From positions 1 through 36,906 of IMG/VR virus record IMGVR_UViG_3300034105_000185: a DNA stretch of 36,906 nt; one strand, written 5' to 3'. Shown in pieces: positions 7,573 through 14,243 of this stretch. Made by a program: the position numbers and the translations under genes. Position 1 is the first letter of the stretch. Each line of letters opens with the position of its first letter. The notes under the pieces are model-generated. The model was not told the DNA's origin. It worked only from the letters and a program-made list of their open reading frames with translations, and ran no database searches. This stretch comes from a virus.

Positions 7573-7672
7573 ATCGTATGGGGGTGGCCCCGCCCCATCC
7601 CCGCCGCCTACCTAAATTTTGGCCCATAAATCGTATGGGGGGTGGCGATGCCTCGTAAATCGTATGGGGGGG
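7569..7672. repeat. Three copies of AAATCGTATGGGG
   Basis: AAATCGTATGGGG appears at 7571, 7628 and 7657, each followed by a G-run. In the first two copies the flanks form a short hairpin, (C)CCATA-AATCG-TATGG(G); the third lacks the left arm. Between copies 1 and 2 is a C-rich stretch (7588-7610). They mark the left edge of the accessory cassette. Function unknown: protein-binding sites or remnants of insertion are both possible. Confidence 0.7.
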
Positions 7673-7709
7673 TAGGTTACAATCTTGCCCCGCTGCGCAA
7701 CATTCGGTC

Positions 7710-7745
7710 GCGCAATAATATTGCTTTGGCTTGCAACAATGTTGC
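7710..7745. promoter_or_regulatory. Paired 13-bp operator-like palindromes
   Basis: GCAATAATATTGC (7712-7724) and GCAACAATGTTGC (7733-7745) are both perfect palindromes around a central A, consensus GCAAYAATRTTGC. Their start-to-start distance is 21 bp, two helical turns, as for tandem repressor operators. A half-site GCGCAACATT lies at 7695-7704. A near-identical site in inverted orientation (AATATTGTTGCGC, 9709-9721) sits past the other end of the cassette. The XRE protein at 9265-9420 is the natural candidate ligand; this is inference. Confidence 0.6.
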
Positions 7746-7790
7746 TTGAGCCTGTTCCGCTATCATGCCCTATATATATAAGGCCTAAAA

Positions 7791-7869
7791 CGGCCATTGG
7801 CCGCGCTTTGCGAATTATTTTCTCCCCGATGCATTTTTTTATTGACGCGGCCATTGGCCGTGCTAATGC
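7791..7869 (+). promoter_or_regulatory. Cassette promoter with operator palindrome in the spacer
   Basis: CGGCCATTGGCCG, a 13-bp perfect palindrome around T, occurs at 7791-7803 and again at 7848-7860. The second copy fills the spacer between TTGACG (7842-7847) and TAATGC (7864-7869), a -35/-10 pair with 16-nt spacing, 33 nt before the first small ORF. A protein bound there would block RNA polymerase. The remaining gap 7573-7902 holds no convincing gene. An AT stretch (CTATATATATA, about 7770-7780) may be a second promoter element. Confidence 0.5.
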
Positions 7870-7902
7870 GGCTTATCGATTTTAAAAATGGGAGTAAAAA
7901 TT

Positions 7903-8001
7903 ATGTCTAATACCGCTTTCGGTACGTTTATTCACGCAATCGCTTTTACCGCTATGGCTTTTAAGGCCTTGCTGGCAATTATCGTTTTTTCGGCTCTTTA
8001 A
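7903..8001 (+). CDS. Mini membrane protein 1
   Basis: 32 residues, below usual gene-calling cut-offs. GGAG lies 8 nt before the ATG. One hydrophobic segment (IAFTAMAFKALLAIIVFSAL) runs to the C-terminus, so a single-pass membrane peptide is predicted, with a short MSNTAFG head nearly identical to that of the next ORF (MSNVTFG). The tandem pair suggests duplication or a two-part membrane device. No homology known to me; toxin-like or superinfection-exclusion peptides are possible, not shown. Confidence 0.55.
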   Translation: MSNTAFGTFIHAIAFTAMAFKALLAIIVFSAL

Positions 8002-8013
8002 GGATTATATCTA

Positions 8014-8181
8014 ATGTCTAACGTAACTTTCGGCTTAATCGTGATTGCAATTTTCTTAACAATTTTTGGCGCAACATTAATTGTCGGACCGGCCCTTGTG
8101 GCTGGCAATGTTGTACTGGCTATATTGTGCGCTTGCATGTTCGGCATGTTTGCCGGTGTTTCAATCATTGAACAAAAATAA
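8014..8181 (+). CDS. Mini membrane protein 2
   Basis: 55 residues, with AAGGA 9 nt before the ATG. Almost wholly hydrophobic: two membrane segments are likely (about 6-26 and 28-50), with a very short polar tail. It starts 12 nt after mini protein 1 and shares its opening MSNxxFG, so the two are probably related and co-expressed. It precedes the GP88-like gene by 32 nt. Function unknown. Confidence 0.6.
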   Translation: MSNVTFGLIVIAIFLTIFGATLIVGPALVAGNVVLAILCACMFGMFAGVSIIEQK

Positions 8182-8213
8182 CGTTTAATTTTTTAATATA
8201 AGGATCGTTTAAC

Positions 8214-9074
8214 ATGTTGCATTTCATTAATCACCCGTTCGCATATAATCACAATAACGTTGACGCGGCCCTGGCTTATGACATTTCGGCCCTATCGCTT
8301 GATATTCAATTGCAGATATTGGGCAACGATCACAATCGATCATTGTTTAGCCGATTGCCAGAAAAGCTTTTAGGGATCGACACTAACGCAAAAACGATCA
8401 AGGGCGAAAAATATGGGATTAAAACGGCCATATTGTATTTAATGCCAGCCGCTCAATCGGGCGTTCAATTGTGCGCAATGGCCGCAACGGCTGGATGTGA
8501 AAAGGGCTGTCTATTTAAGGCAGGGCGGGGCGCAATGAATAGCGTTATGTTATCCCGTTTGCGCAAAACGCTATTTTTCAATCAATATCCCGAATTGTTT
8601 ATGGAACAATTGCAAGATGAAATTAAGCGCGAAAATGCAAAGGCTAAACGCAAAGGCTATAAGCTTATAGTAAGGCTTAATGGCACAAGCGATATCCGTT
8701 GGGAAAATATTCGCGCTTGGGGCAATTCGACAATATTCGATATTTTTTCAGACGTTCAATTTTATGATTATACAAAGCTTGCTAACCGGAAAAACGTTCC
8801 GGCCAATTATGATTTAACGTTTAGCTACTCCGGCGTTCCAGATTATGCGCCCTATGTCGCTAAGGCCGTTGCCAAAGGCGATAGAATAGCCGTTGTTTTC
8901 CGCAATCGTGCAATCGTTGACGCAATGCTAGCCAATGGCGAAACGTTTCTTGGCTTGCCTATCGTTGACGGTGACAATAGCGACATAAGGCATTTAGAGC
9001 CGAAGGGCGTTATTGTTGCGCTATATGCGAAAGGTCCGGCGCGTAAAGATCAATCCGGCTTTGTGGTAGGATAA
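8214..9074 (+). CDS. GP88-like phage protein with Cys cluster (function unknown)
   Basis: 286 residues resembling the 'gene product 88' group seen in diverse phages. Recognisable elements: TIKGEKYGIKTAILYLMPA, a Cys group C-x7-C-x3-C (CAMAATAGCEKGC) followed by KAGRGAMNSV, then RLNGTSDIRWEN and VQFYDYTK, with TFSYSG and VVFRN strands. The repeated strand-helix pattern and Cys triad suggest a barrel-like enzyme that may carry a metal or Fe-S cluster, but no activity is established for the family. AAGGA precedes the ATG. Codon use is AT-richer than in the late genes. It is the largest gene of the accessory cassette. Confidence 0.8.
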   Translation: MLHFINHPFAYNHNNVDAALAYDISALSLDIQLQILGNDHNRSLFSRLPEKLLGIDTNAKTIKGEKYGIKTAILYLMPAAQSGVQLCAMAATAGCEKGCLFKAGRGAMNSVMLSRLRKTLFFNQYPELFMEQLQDEIKRENAKAKRKGYKLIVRLNGTSDIRWENIRAWGNSTIFDIFSDVQFYDYTKLANRKNVPANYDLTFSYSGVPDYAPYVAKAVAKGDRIAVVFRNRAIVDAMLANGETFLGLPIVDGDNSDIRHLEPKGVIVALYAKGPARKDQSGFVVG

Positions 9075-9080
9075 AGGGCA

Positions 9081-9281
9081 ATGACAATGAAATTAGAACA
9101 ATCAATGCAATGGCAATCCGATAGTGTCGCAACATATGTTGCCAGTCTTAGGGCAAGCTTAGGCGATAGCGTAAACAATGACGTTATAGACGCAATGGAA
9201 CAATTGTATCGTGCTGGCTGGAACGATTGCTATCGGCATGTAACGATCAATAAGGCGGTGCAATATGTCTGCGGATCTTAA
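9081..9281 (+). CDS. Small unknown protein of the accessory cassette
   Basis: 66 residues, starting 6 nt after the GP88-like stop with AAAGG upstream. Predicted mostly helical (VATYVASLRASLGDSV, DVIDAMEQLYRAGWNDCYRHV). Its last 17 nt overlap the XRE gene, so the two are coupled, as in antitoxin or co-regulator pairs. No family recognised. Two in-frame Met codons (M1, M3) are possible starts. Confidence 0.65.
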   Translation: MTMKLEQSMQWQSDSVATYVASLRASLGDSVNNDVIDAMEQLYRAGWNDCYRHVTINKAVQYVCGS

Positions 9282-9420
9282 ACAATGGCGCAAAGAGCGC
9301 AAGTTAACGCAAGAGCAAGCGGCCCATGCATTAGGGATAGGGCCGCGTCATATACAACGTATAGAAGCTGGCACTAGGCGATTGACACCGACAATAGAAC
9401 GTTTGCTGGCAATCCTTTAG
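9265..9420 (+). CDS. XRE-family mini repressor
   Basis: 51 residues, too short for many gene finders. A complete Cro/CI-type helix-turn-helix is visible: LKQWRKERKLTQEQAAHALG, then RHIQRIEAGTRRLTPTIERLLAIL, including the EAG turn typical of XRE domains. It ends right at the domain boundary, with no ligand domain. It overlaps the preceding gene by 17 nt and is followed by an intrinsic terminator, closing the cassette. It is the best candidate to bind the palindromes at 7712-7860; untested. Confidence 0.85.
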   Translation: MSADLKQWRKERKLTQEQAAHALGIGPRHIQRIEAGTRRLTPTIERLLAIL

Positions 9421-9446
9421 CCACCACCACCACCGAAACGAAACTA

Positions 9447-9471
9447 GGGCCGCTTTTGCGGCTCTTTTTTT
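9447..9471 (+). terminator. Intrinsic terminator closing the accessory cassette
   Basis: Stem GCCGC (9449-9453) / GCGGC (9458-9462) with a TTTT loop, extended by G-T and G-C pairs to 9447/9464, followed by seven T (9465-9471). Oriented rightward, 27 nt after the XRE stop codon. It separates the cassette from the late packaging operon. Confidence 0.88.
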
Positions 9472-9833
9472 GTGCCTATCGCATAGGGATATAGGCCAGC
9501 CCCATAGAAGCGATTTAAGGCCATGCCCTTGTGCCTAGCTACATGGGCAGCAGGACCTTTTAACATTGCGCCCTAGTGGCCTTTTGCGGGTGTCTATGGC
9601 CTATGCCAGCGCGGCATGAAAAGCGGGTCCTATGGGGAGGATGGCCCCTGCGGGTGATTAGGAGCCCGAATCATTTCAAGAGAGAGCAATTTCCGGACCT
9701 ATTGTTGAAATATTGTTGCGCAGATTTGGGCTAGACAGGCCGTGGCCCTGATGTCACAATGTCAAAACGCATCCATAAGTCCCGTTTTAAACGGAAATTA
9801 AAATGATATTTTTACACGAATTTAGGAACCATT
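9472..9833. other. Non-coding region before terS; packaging site candidate
   Basis: 362 bp without a convincing ORF on either strand. It starts with a small hairpin CCTAT-CGC-ATAGG (9475-9487), then a G/C-rich stretch to about 9670 with recurring CTATGG/CCATAG words, then two ATTGTTG boxes 11 bp apart (9701, 9712). In lambdoid phages the cos or pac site lies just upstream of the small terminase gene, so this region is the natural place to look; no cos sequence can be recognised by eye. Confidence 0.5.
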
Positions 9834-9839
9834 GTGACA
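9752..9839. promoter_or_regulatory. Inverted repeat spanning the terS start codon
   Basis: TGTCACAATG (9752-9761) and CATTGTGACA (9830-9839) are perfect 10-bp inverted repeats; the right arm contains the GTG start of terS. Between them is another palindrome, CCGTTTTAAACGG (9782-9794). In RNA the arms would pair and bury the start codon; in DNA they could be a terminase or repressor site. Either gives autocontrol of packaging; inferred. Confidence 0.55.
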
Positions 9840-10271
9840 GCACAGCAGCGTAAACCTACCACTGGTGGGGTTTTGATCGGCTCATCGTATGACGAGGCGC
9901 GGACACGCAAGGTAAATGCCGAAGCCGAAATCGCAGAACTGGAACTCGCCAAGATTCGCGGCACTCTGTGCATGACCAACGATGTGGTGGCCGCTTGGGA
10001 GAGCGTACTTCACGCCTGTAAGGCAAAGTTTCTGGCCCTGCCTACTAAAGTCGCGCCAATTTTAGCCACAGAGACAGATGTTGTTGTCGCCAAGGATTAT
10101 TTGGAGAACGCGATCCGCGAGGCTCTGACTGAATTGTCCAACTACCAGCCAAGCATAGACCCTGTCCGCACTGGATCGGTGGCGCAAGAGGTCAAAGAGG
10201 AAACGGCGGTGGTCGAGCAGCCTAAGCGCAAGGTCGGACGCCCGAAGAAGGGCCGGACGATAATCGTATGA
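9834..10271 (+). CDS. terS: Terminase small subunit (Nu1-like)
   Basis: 145 residues from GTG 9834 with AGGAA 6 nt upstream. The pattern SYDEARTRKVNAEAEIAELELAKIRGTL is characteristic of Nu1-type small terminases, which recognise the packaging site and load the large subunit. A second helical region (about 45-105) fits oligomerisation. The C-terminus carries an AT-hook-like KRKVGRPKKGR, suggesting minor-groove DNA binding; I would not expect this in every family member. ATGA overlap with terL indicates coupling. The start codon lies in an inverted repeat. High confidence from sequence and position. Confidence 0.9.
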   Translation: MTAQQRKPTTGGVLIGSSYDEARTRKVNAEAEIAELELAKIRGTLCMTNDVVAAWESVLHACKAKFLALPTKVAPILATETDVVVAKDYLENAIREALTELSNYQPSIDPVRTGSVAQEVKEETAVVEQPKRKVGRPKKGRTIIV

Positions 10272-12124
10272 TCGAACAAGCCACCAGACAGGCCGCATTG
10301 GAATTGATGGCGAAGGCCATGCACCAGATGACGCCGCCTCCGCGTATGAGTGTGGCACAGTGGGCTGACCATGAACGGCGGCTGGACTCACAGAGTAGTT
10401 CGGAGCCGGGTCGATGGGTTACAGCGAGGGCTGAATACCAGCGCGGGATCATGGATGCCTGTTCCGACCCACTCGTTAAAGAGGTTGTGGTCATGTGCGG
10501 TGCGCAGCTTGGCAAGTCTGAGATGCTGCTGAACACCATTGGCTATCACATGGCCCACGATCCAGCGCCAATCCTAATGATGCAGCCAACCGTGGATATG
10601 GCTCAGTCGTTCTCGAAGGACCGCGTCACTGCGGGTCTTCTCCGTTCAACCCCTTGCCTTCGGGACAAGGTCAAAGACAGTAAGGCTAAAGATGCAAACA
10701 ATACTACTCTCCATAAAGTTTTTCCCGGTGGTGCTTTATCTCTTGTTGGCGCTAACTCTCCTAGTTCCCTTGCTTCTCGTCCGATTCGTGTTGTTCTTTG
10801 CGATGAAGTTGATCGATATCCTCCTTCTGCTGGGGAAGAAGGTGACCCTATATCTCTTGCCAAACGAAGAGCAGCCACCTTCTGGAACAGGAAGATCATT
10901 CTAGTATCCACGCCGACAAATAAGGGCGGGAGCCGGATCGAGTCCGCCTACACTGAAAGTGACCAGCGCAAGTTCATGGTTCCGTGCCATGATTGCGGCC
11001 ATAAACAGGTTCTGGCGTGGTCGAACGTGACTTGGACTGACGATAATCCCAGCACTGGAGCATATCACTGCTCCGAATGTGGGTCGGTCTGGTCCGATAC
11101 GGAACGGCACAGGGCGGTTCGGAACGGTGAATGGGTTGCTTTCGCGCCGTTCAACGGTGTGGCAGGGTTCCACCTGAACGCACTTTACTCGCCTTGGTCG
11201 GTGCTATCTGACGCCATCGAAGAGTTTCTGGCGGCGCGAAAGAACCCAATGCGGCTCAAAACCTTTGTTAACACCTTCCTTGGCGAGACATGGGAGGACG
11301 CTGGCGAGGGCGTAGATGATTATTCGGTGGCCCAGCGCAAGGAAGATTACGAAGGCATCCCTGATGAGGTTGTGCTGCTTACGGCTGGGGCCGACGTTCA
11401 GGATGACCGCGTCGAGGTTGAGATTGTGGGATGGGGCGCTGGCGAAGAAAGCTGGCAAGTCGATTACCATGTGATTTATGGCGATCCGTCTACCACACAG
11501 CTTTGGCACAAGGTCGATGAGGTCTTGCTGGCAACCTATGAGCATCCGTCCGGTGAGCCTATGCTGGTCAGGGCCACCTGTATCGATACTGGCGGTCACC
11601 ACACACGGGCTGTTTACAACTATGCCAAGACACGCGCCGGACACAGAGTGTTCGCCATCAAGGGTGTTGGCGGAGAGGGCAAGCCAATCGTTGGCCGTCC
11701 GTCAAAGAATAACATTGGCAGGGTTCCGCTCTATCCCATTGGTGTTGATACTGCAAAGGAAGTGCATTACTCGCGCCTAAAGATGGATGAGGCTGGCCCC
11801 GGATATTGTCACTTTCCAGCCAAGCGGGATGATGAATACTTTAAGCAGTTGACTGCCGAAAAGCAGATGATCCGATACCACAAGGGTTTCCCATCGCGGG
11901 TCTGGGTCAAAACCAGAACAAGAAACGAGGCTTTGGACGTTCGAGTGTACGCAATTGCGGCGCTTACAATCCTAAATGTAAATATGGATAGCGTGGCCCG
12001 TAAATTTTATGCTAACATGGAAAAGCATAAATTGCCAAATGCGGAAGAAGCTGATAAACCCCATCCTTTAGCGGGTGGTAAAAAAGCTGTCCGCAGGGGT
12101 GGCTTTGCTAACAACTGGCGCTGA
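10268..12124 (+). CDS. terL: Terminase large subunit (lambda GpA family)
   Basis: 618 residues. The N-terminal ATPase has Walker A CGAQLGKSE (77-85) and Walker B VVLCDEVDR (175-183), with the coupling STPT (214-217). Four Cys (C240, C243, C268, C271) form a zinc-ribbon insertion known in GpA-type terminases. The nuclease half begins at LTAGADVQDDRVEVEIVGW, whose Asp is the expected metal ligand. It cuts concatemers and drives DNA into the prohead. GpA-type enzymes usually make cohesive ends. Odd: codons for residues about 142-200 end in T far more than elsewhere, coinciding with an overlapping hydrophobic ORF. Confidence 0.96.
   Translation: MIEQATRQAALELMAKAMHQMTPPPRMSVAQWADHERRLDSQSSSEPGRWVTARAEYQRGIMDACSDPLVKEVVVMCGAQLGKSEMLLNTIGYHMAHDPAPILMMQPTVDMAQSFSKDRVTAGLLRSTPCLRDKVKDSKAKDANNTTLHKVFPGGALSLVGANSPSSLASRPIRVVLCDEVDRYPPSAGEEGDPISLAKRRAATFWNRKIILVSTPTNKGGSRIESAYTESDQRKFMVPCHDCGHKQVLAWSNVTWTDDNPSTGAYHCSECGSVWSDTERHRAVRNGEWVAFAPFNGVAGFHLNALYSPWSVLSDAIEEFLAARKNPMRLKTFVNTFLGETWEDAGEGVDDYSVAQRKEDYEGIPDEVVLLTAGADVQDDRVEVEIVGWGAGEESWQVDYHVIYGDPSTTQLWHKVDEVLLATYEHPSGEPMLVRATCIDTGGHHTRAVYNYAKTRAGHRVFAIKGVGGEGKPIVGRPSKNNIGRVPLYPIGVDTAKEVHYSRLKMDEAGPGYCHFPAKRDDEYFKQLTAEKQMIRYHKGFPSRVWVKTRTRNEALDVRVYAIAALTILNVNMDSVARKFYANMEKHKLPNAEEADKPHPLAGGKKAVRRGGFANNWR
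10692..10904 (+). CDS. Candidate overprinted membrane protein inside terL
   Basis: 70-residue ORF in the +1 frame of terL, with ATG 10692 and AAGG 6 nt upstream. About 50 residues are strongly hydrophobic (runs such as LLLALTLLVPLLLVRFVLFF), followed by a charged tail (KK, NEEQ). It would be a two-pass membrane protein. The hydrophobicity follows directly from T-ending terL codons, so it may be an accident of codon bias; conversely, the bias itself could be the trace of selection on this frame. Low confidence. Confidence 0.22.
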   Translation: MQTILLSIKFFPVVLYLLLALTLLVPLLLVRFVLFFAMKLIDILLLLGKKVTLYLLPNEEQPPSGTGRSF

Positions 12125-12130
12125 GGGATA

Positions 12131-12718
12131 ATGGCTAATCTTTTTGACGAGAACGAAGCACCAGAAGGCGAACCACTGAAAATCGTTGTTGGCGATTTTA
12201 TTCAGTGGAAAAAATCGTCCCTTGCAGAGACATACCCTCCTGCACTTTACTCTGCCAACTATGTTGCGCGGATCACCGCTGGTGGCACAAGTGAGATACA
12301 AATAGCAGCTACTGAAACAAGTAAATACTATTTGTTTACGGTCAGCAGCGCAACATCCGCTGCTTTTGTTTCAGGCTTTTACCATTGGCAACTTGAAGTT
12401 ACGCAAACGTCAAGCGGCAACCGGATTGTGGTTGAGCGCGGCGAGTTTGAATTGGTTCAAGACCTTGACAATAATGGCGCTGATCCACGCAGTCATGCTG
12501 AGATTATGCTGGACAAAATTCAGTCTCTTCTACAGGGCCGCGCCGACAAGGATGTATCTTCTTACTCCATTCAGGGTCGATCCATTGCCAAGATGTCCAT
12601 TGTAGACTTGCTGCAATGGCGTGATTATTATCGCAAGGAAGTTTTAAAGGAGCGGCGCGATAACGCTATTGCTCTTGGAAAGCCGACCAAGACCACGATG
12701 AAGGTACGTTTCCTATGA
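12131..12718 (+). CDS. gpW-like head-tail joining protein with beta-rich N-terminus
   Basis: 195 residues. The C-terminal third (YSIQGRSIAKMSIVDLLQWRDYYRKEV) matches the gpW style of head-completion proteins, which is the gene expected between terminase and portal. The N-terminal two thirds look like an all-beta domain (about 20-110: YVARITAG, YYLFTVSS, YHWQLEV), making the protein much longer than gpW of lambda (68 residues). It therefore reads as a fusion or expanded variant. GAGGG precedes the ATG; ATGA overlap with the portal gene. Role likely DNA retention and tail joining; assignment moderate. Confidence 0.75.
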   Translation: MANLFDENEAPEGEPLKIVVGDFIQWKKSSLAETYPPALYSANYVARITAGGTSEIQIAATETSKYYLFTVSSATSAAFVSGFYHWQLEVTQTSSGNRIVVERGEFELVQDLDNNGADPRSHAEIMLDKIQSLLQGRADKDVSSYSIQGRSIAKMSIVDLLQWRDYYRKEVLKERRDNAIALGKPTKTTMKVRFL

Positions 12719-14190
12719 GTTTGTGGCGTGAAGCACTGGGCTTGCCCCAGAAAAAGAACAAAGTAGCAAAGCGTAATTATCACGCTGCGAACACAGGTCG
12801 GCTCTTTGCCGACTTTATGGCATCTAGTCGTAGCCCTGATAGCGAATTGCGCCCTGACCTTGTCCTGATGCGCAACCGTTCGCGTGAACTGGCGCGGAAT
12901 GATGTTTACGTTAAGCGTTTCCTGAACTTGCTGAAGACCAACGTGGTCGGCGATAAGGGCATGACCCTACAGGTCAAGGCTCGGAACACCAACGGATCAC
13001 TAGATGCCATTGGCAACCAGATCATTGAGGACAGCTTTTATCAGTTTGCGCTGAAGGGCAATTGCACGGCGGATGGTCGCCTAAGCTGGATCGACTTGCA
13101 GAAATATGTGATGGAAGCCACAGCCCGTGACGGCGAAGCATTCTTGCAGATCGTCCGAAGCCGCTCGTTTATTCACGGCATTGCATTCCACCCCGTTGAA
13201 TCTGACCAGATTGACGAGCAGAAGAACGAAAAGCTGCGCAACGGACGCGAAATCCGCATGGGCGTTGAGGTGGATGAGTTCCAGCGTCCTGTTGCCTATT
13301 GGGTAAAGAAGCGCCACCCCGGCGATTCTGAGTTCTCGTCCATTTCAATCAATTCGTCCAACCGTATTGATGCCAAGAACATGATCCACGTTTACGATCC
13401 GCTCCGCGCTGGTCAGACACGCGGCGAACCTTGGATGGCTCCGGCCATGAGCCAGTTGAAGATGCTCAACGCTCACCGTGAGGCTGAATTGGTCGCATCG
13501 CGCATGGCGGCGTCCAAAATGGGCTTCTTCACCTCAGACACTGGCGAAGATGCCCCAGCCGACGATTACGACAACACTGTCCCGATCATCGATGCTGAAC
13601 CCGGCACGTTCCACCAGTTGCCTAATGGTGTTGACTTCAAGCCGTTCGACCCTTCGCATCCGGCGACTGCCTTCTCTGATTTTCAGAAGGGCATCATTCG
13701 CGGGATAGCATCTGGCCTTGGCGTTTCTTACGCTGCGCTGTCAAACGATCTGGAAGGCACATCCTACAGTTCGATCCGTCAGGGTGCGCTGGAAGAGCGC
13801 GACTCATACAAGATGATGCAACAGTTCCTGATGGAGCATTTCGTCATCCCGGCTTACAACACTTGGCTTATGCACGTTATGGAGTTCGGATTGATCCCGA
13901 TCCCAGCTTCGCGCTTTGACAAGTTCTCGTCTGCATCAAGTTTCCGTCCACGCGGCTGGCAGTGGGTCGATCCGCAGAAGGAAATCAACGCAGCCGTCAC
14001 AGCTATGCACAATGGCGTTATGTCTATGCAGGATGTCGCTGGTCAGTATGGCCGCGATGTTGAAGAGACATTCAGCCAGTGGCAGCGTGACAAGGAAATG
14101 GCCGATGCCTTTGGTCTTGAACTAGCATTCTTCCCGTTTGGTGCGAACGAGGCAACTAAGGGTATCGACGAAGAAGAACCAGTTGATTGA
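12715..14190 (+). CDS. Portal protein (lambda gpB family)
   Basis: 491 residues with the typical phage_portal lambda layout: an early DLVLMRNRSRELARND helix, NLLKTNVVGDKGMTLQ, YVMEATARDGEAFLQIVR, HPVESDQID, IHVYDPLRAGQTRGEPW, and the late GIASGLGVSYAALSNDLEGTSYSSIRQG motif conserved in portals. It forms the dodecameric ring at the prohead vertex through which DNA is pumped. Length is normal for the family. Start overlaps the preceding stop (ATGA). The C-terminus ends in an acidic stretch (KGIDEEEPVD). Assignment is certain at the family level. Confidence 0.95.
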   Translation: MSLWREALGLPQKKNKVAKRNYHAANTGRLFADFMASSRSPDSELRPDLVLMRNRSRELARNDVYVKRFLNLLKTNVVGDKGMTLQVKARNTNGSLDAIGNQIIEDSFYQFALKGNCTADGRLSWIDLQKYVMEATARDGEAFLQIVRSRSFIHGIAFHPVESDQIDEQKNEKLRNGREIRMGVEVDEFQRPVAYWVKKRHPGDSEFSSISINSSNRIDAKNMIHVYDPLRAGQTRGEPWMAPAMSQLKMLNAHREAELVASRMAASKMGFFTSDTGEDAPADDYDNTVPIIDAEPGTFHQLPNGVDFKPFDPSHPATAFSDFQKGIIRGIASGLGVSYAALSNDLEGTSYSSIRQGALEERDSYKMMQQFLMEHFVIPAYNTWLMHVMEFGLIPIPASRFDKFSSASSFRPRGWQWVDPQKEINAAVTAMHNGVMSMQDVAGQYGRDVEETFSQWQRDKEMADAFGLELAFFPFGANEATKGIDEEEPVD

Positions 14191-14215
14191 TTGTTGCGTA
14201 ATTTGGTGTTATTGT
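14187..14215 (+). promoter_or_regulatory. Possible promoter before the capsid gene
   Basis: TTGATT (14187-14192), 17-nt spacer, TATTGT (14210-14215), 28 nt before the capsid fusion ATG. It overlaps the portal stop. A compact GTTTCG-C-CGAAAC palindrome follows at 14214-14226. Plausible as an extra late promoter for the most abundant structural protein; sequence match is moderate. Confidence 0.35.
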
Positions 14216-14243
14216 TTCGCCGAAACGCTTTTTGGAGCAACTT

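Noticed and set aside
7685-7885. 66-codon open frame in the cassette promoter region
   Set aside because: TTG start without SD, and it spans three palindromes and the promoter; a regulatory region explains the sequence better.
9480-9700. tRNA or structured RNA gene in the GC-rich gap
   Set aside because: Short hairpins exist, but no T-arm GTTCGANNC with matching acceptor stem was found.
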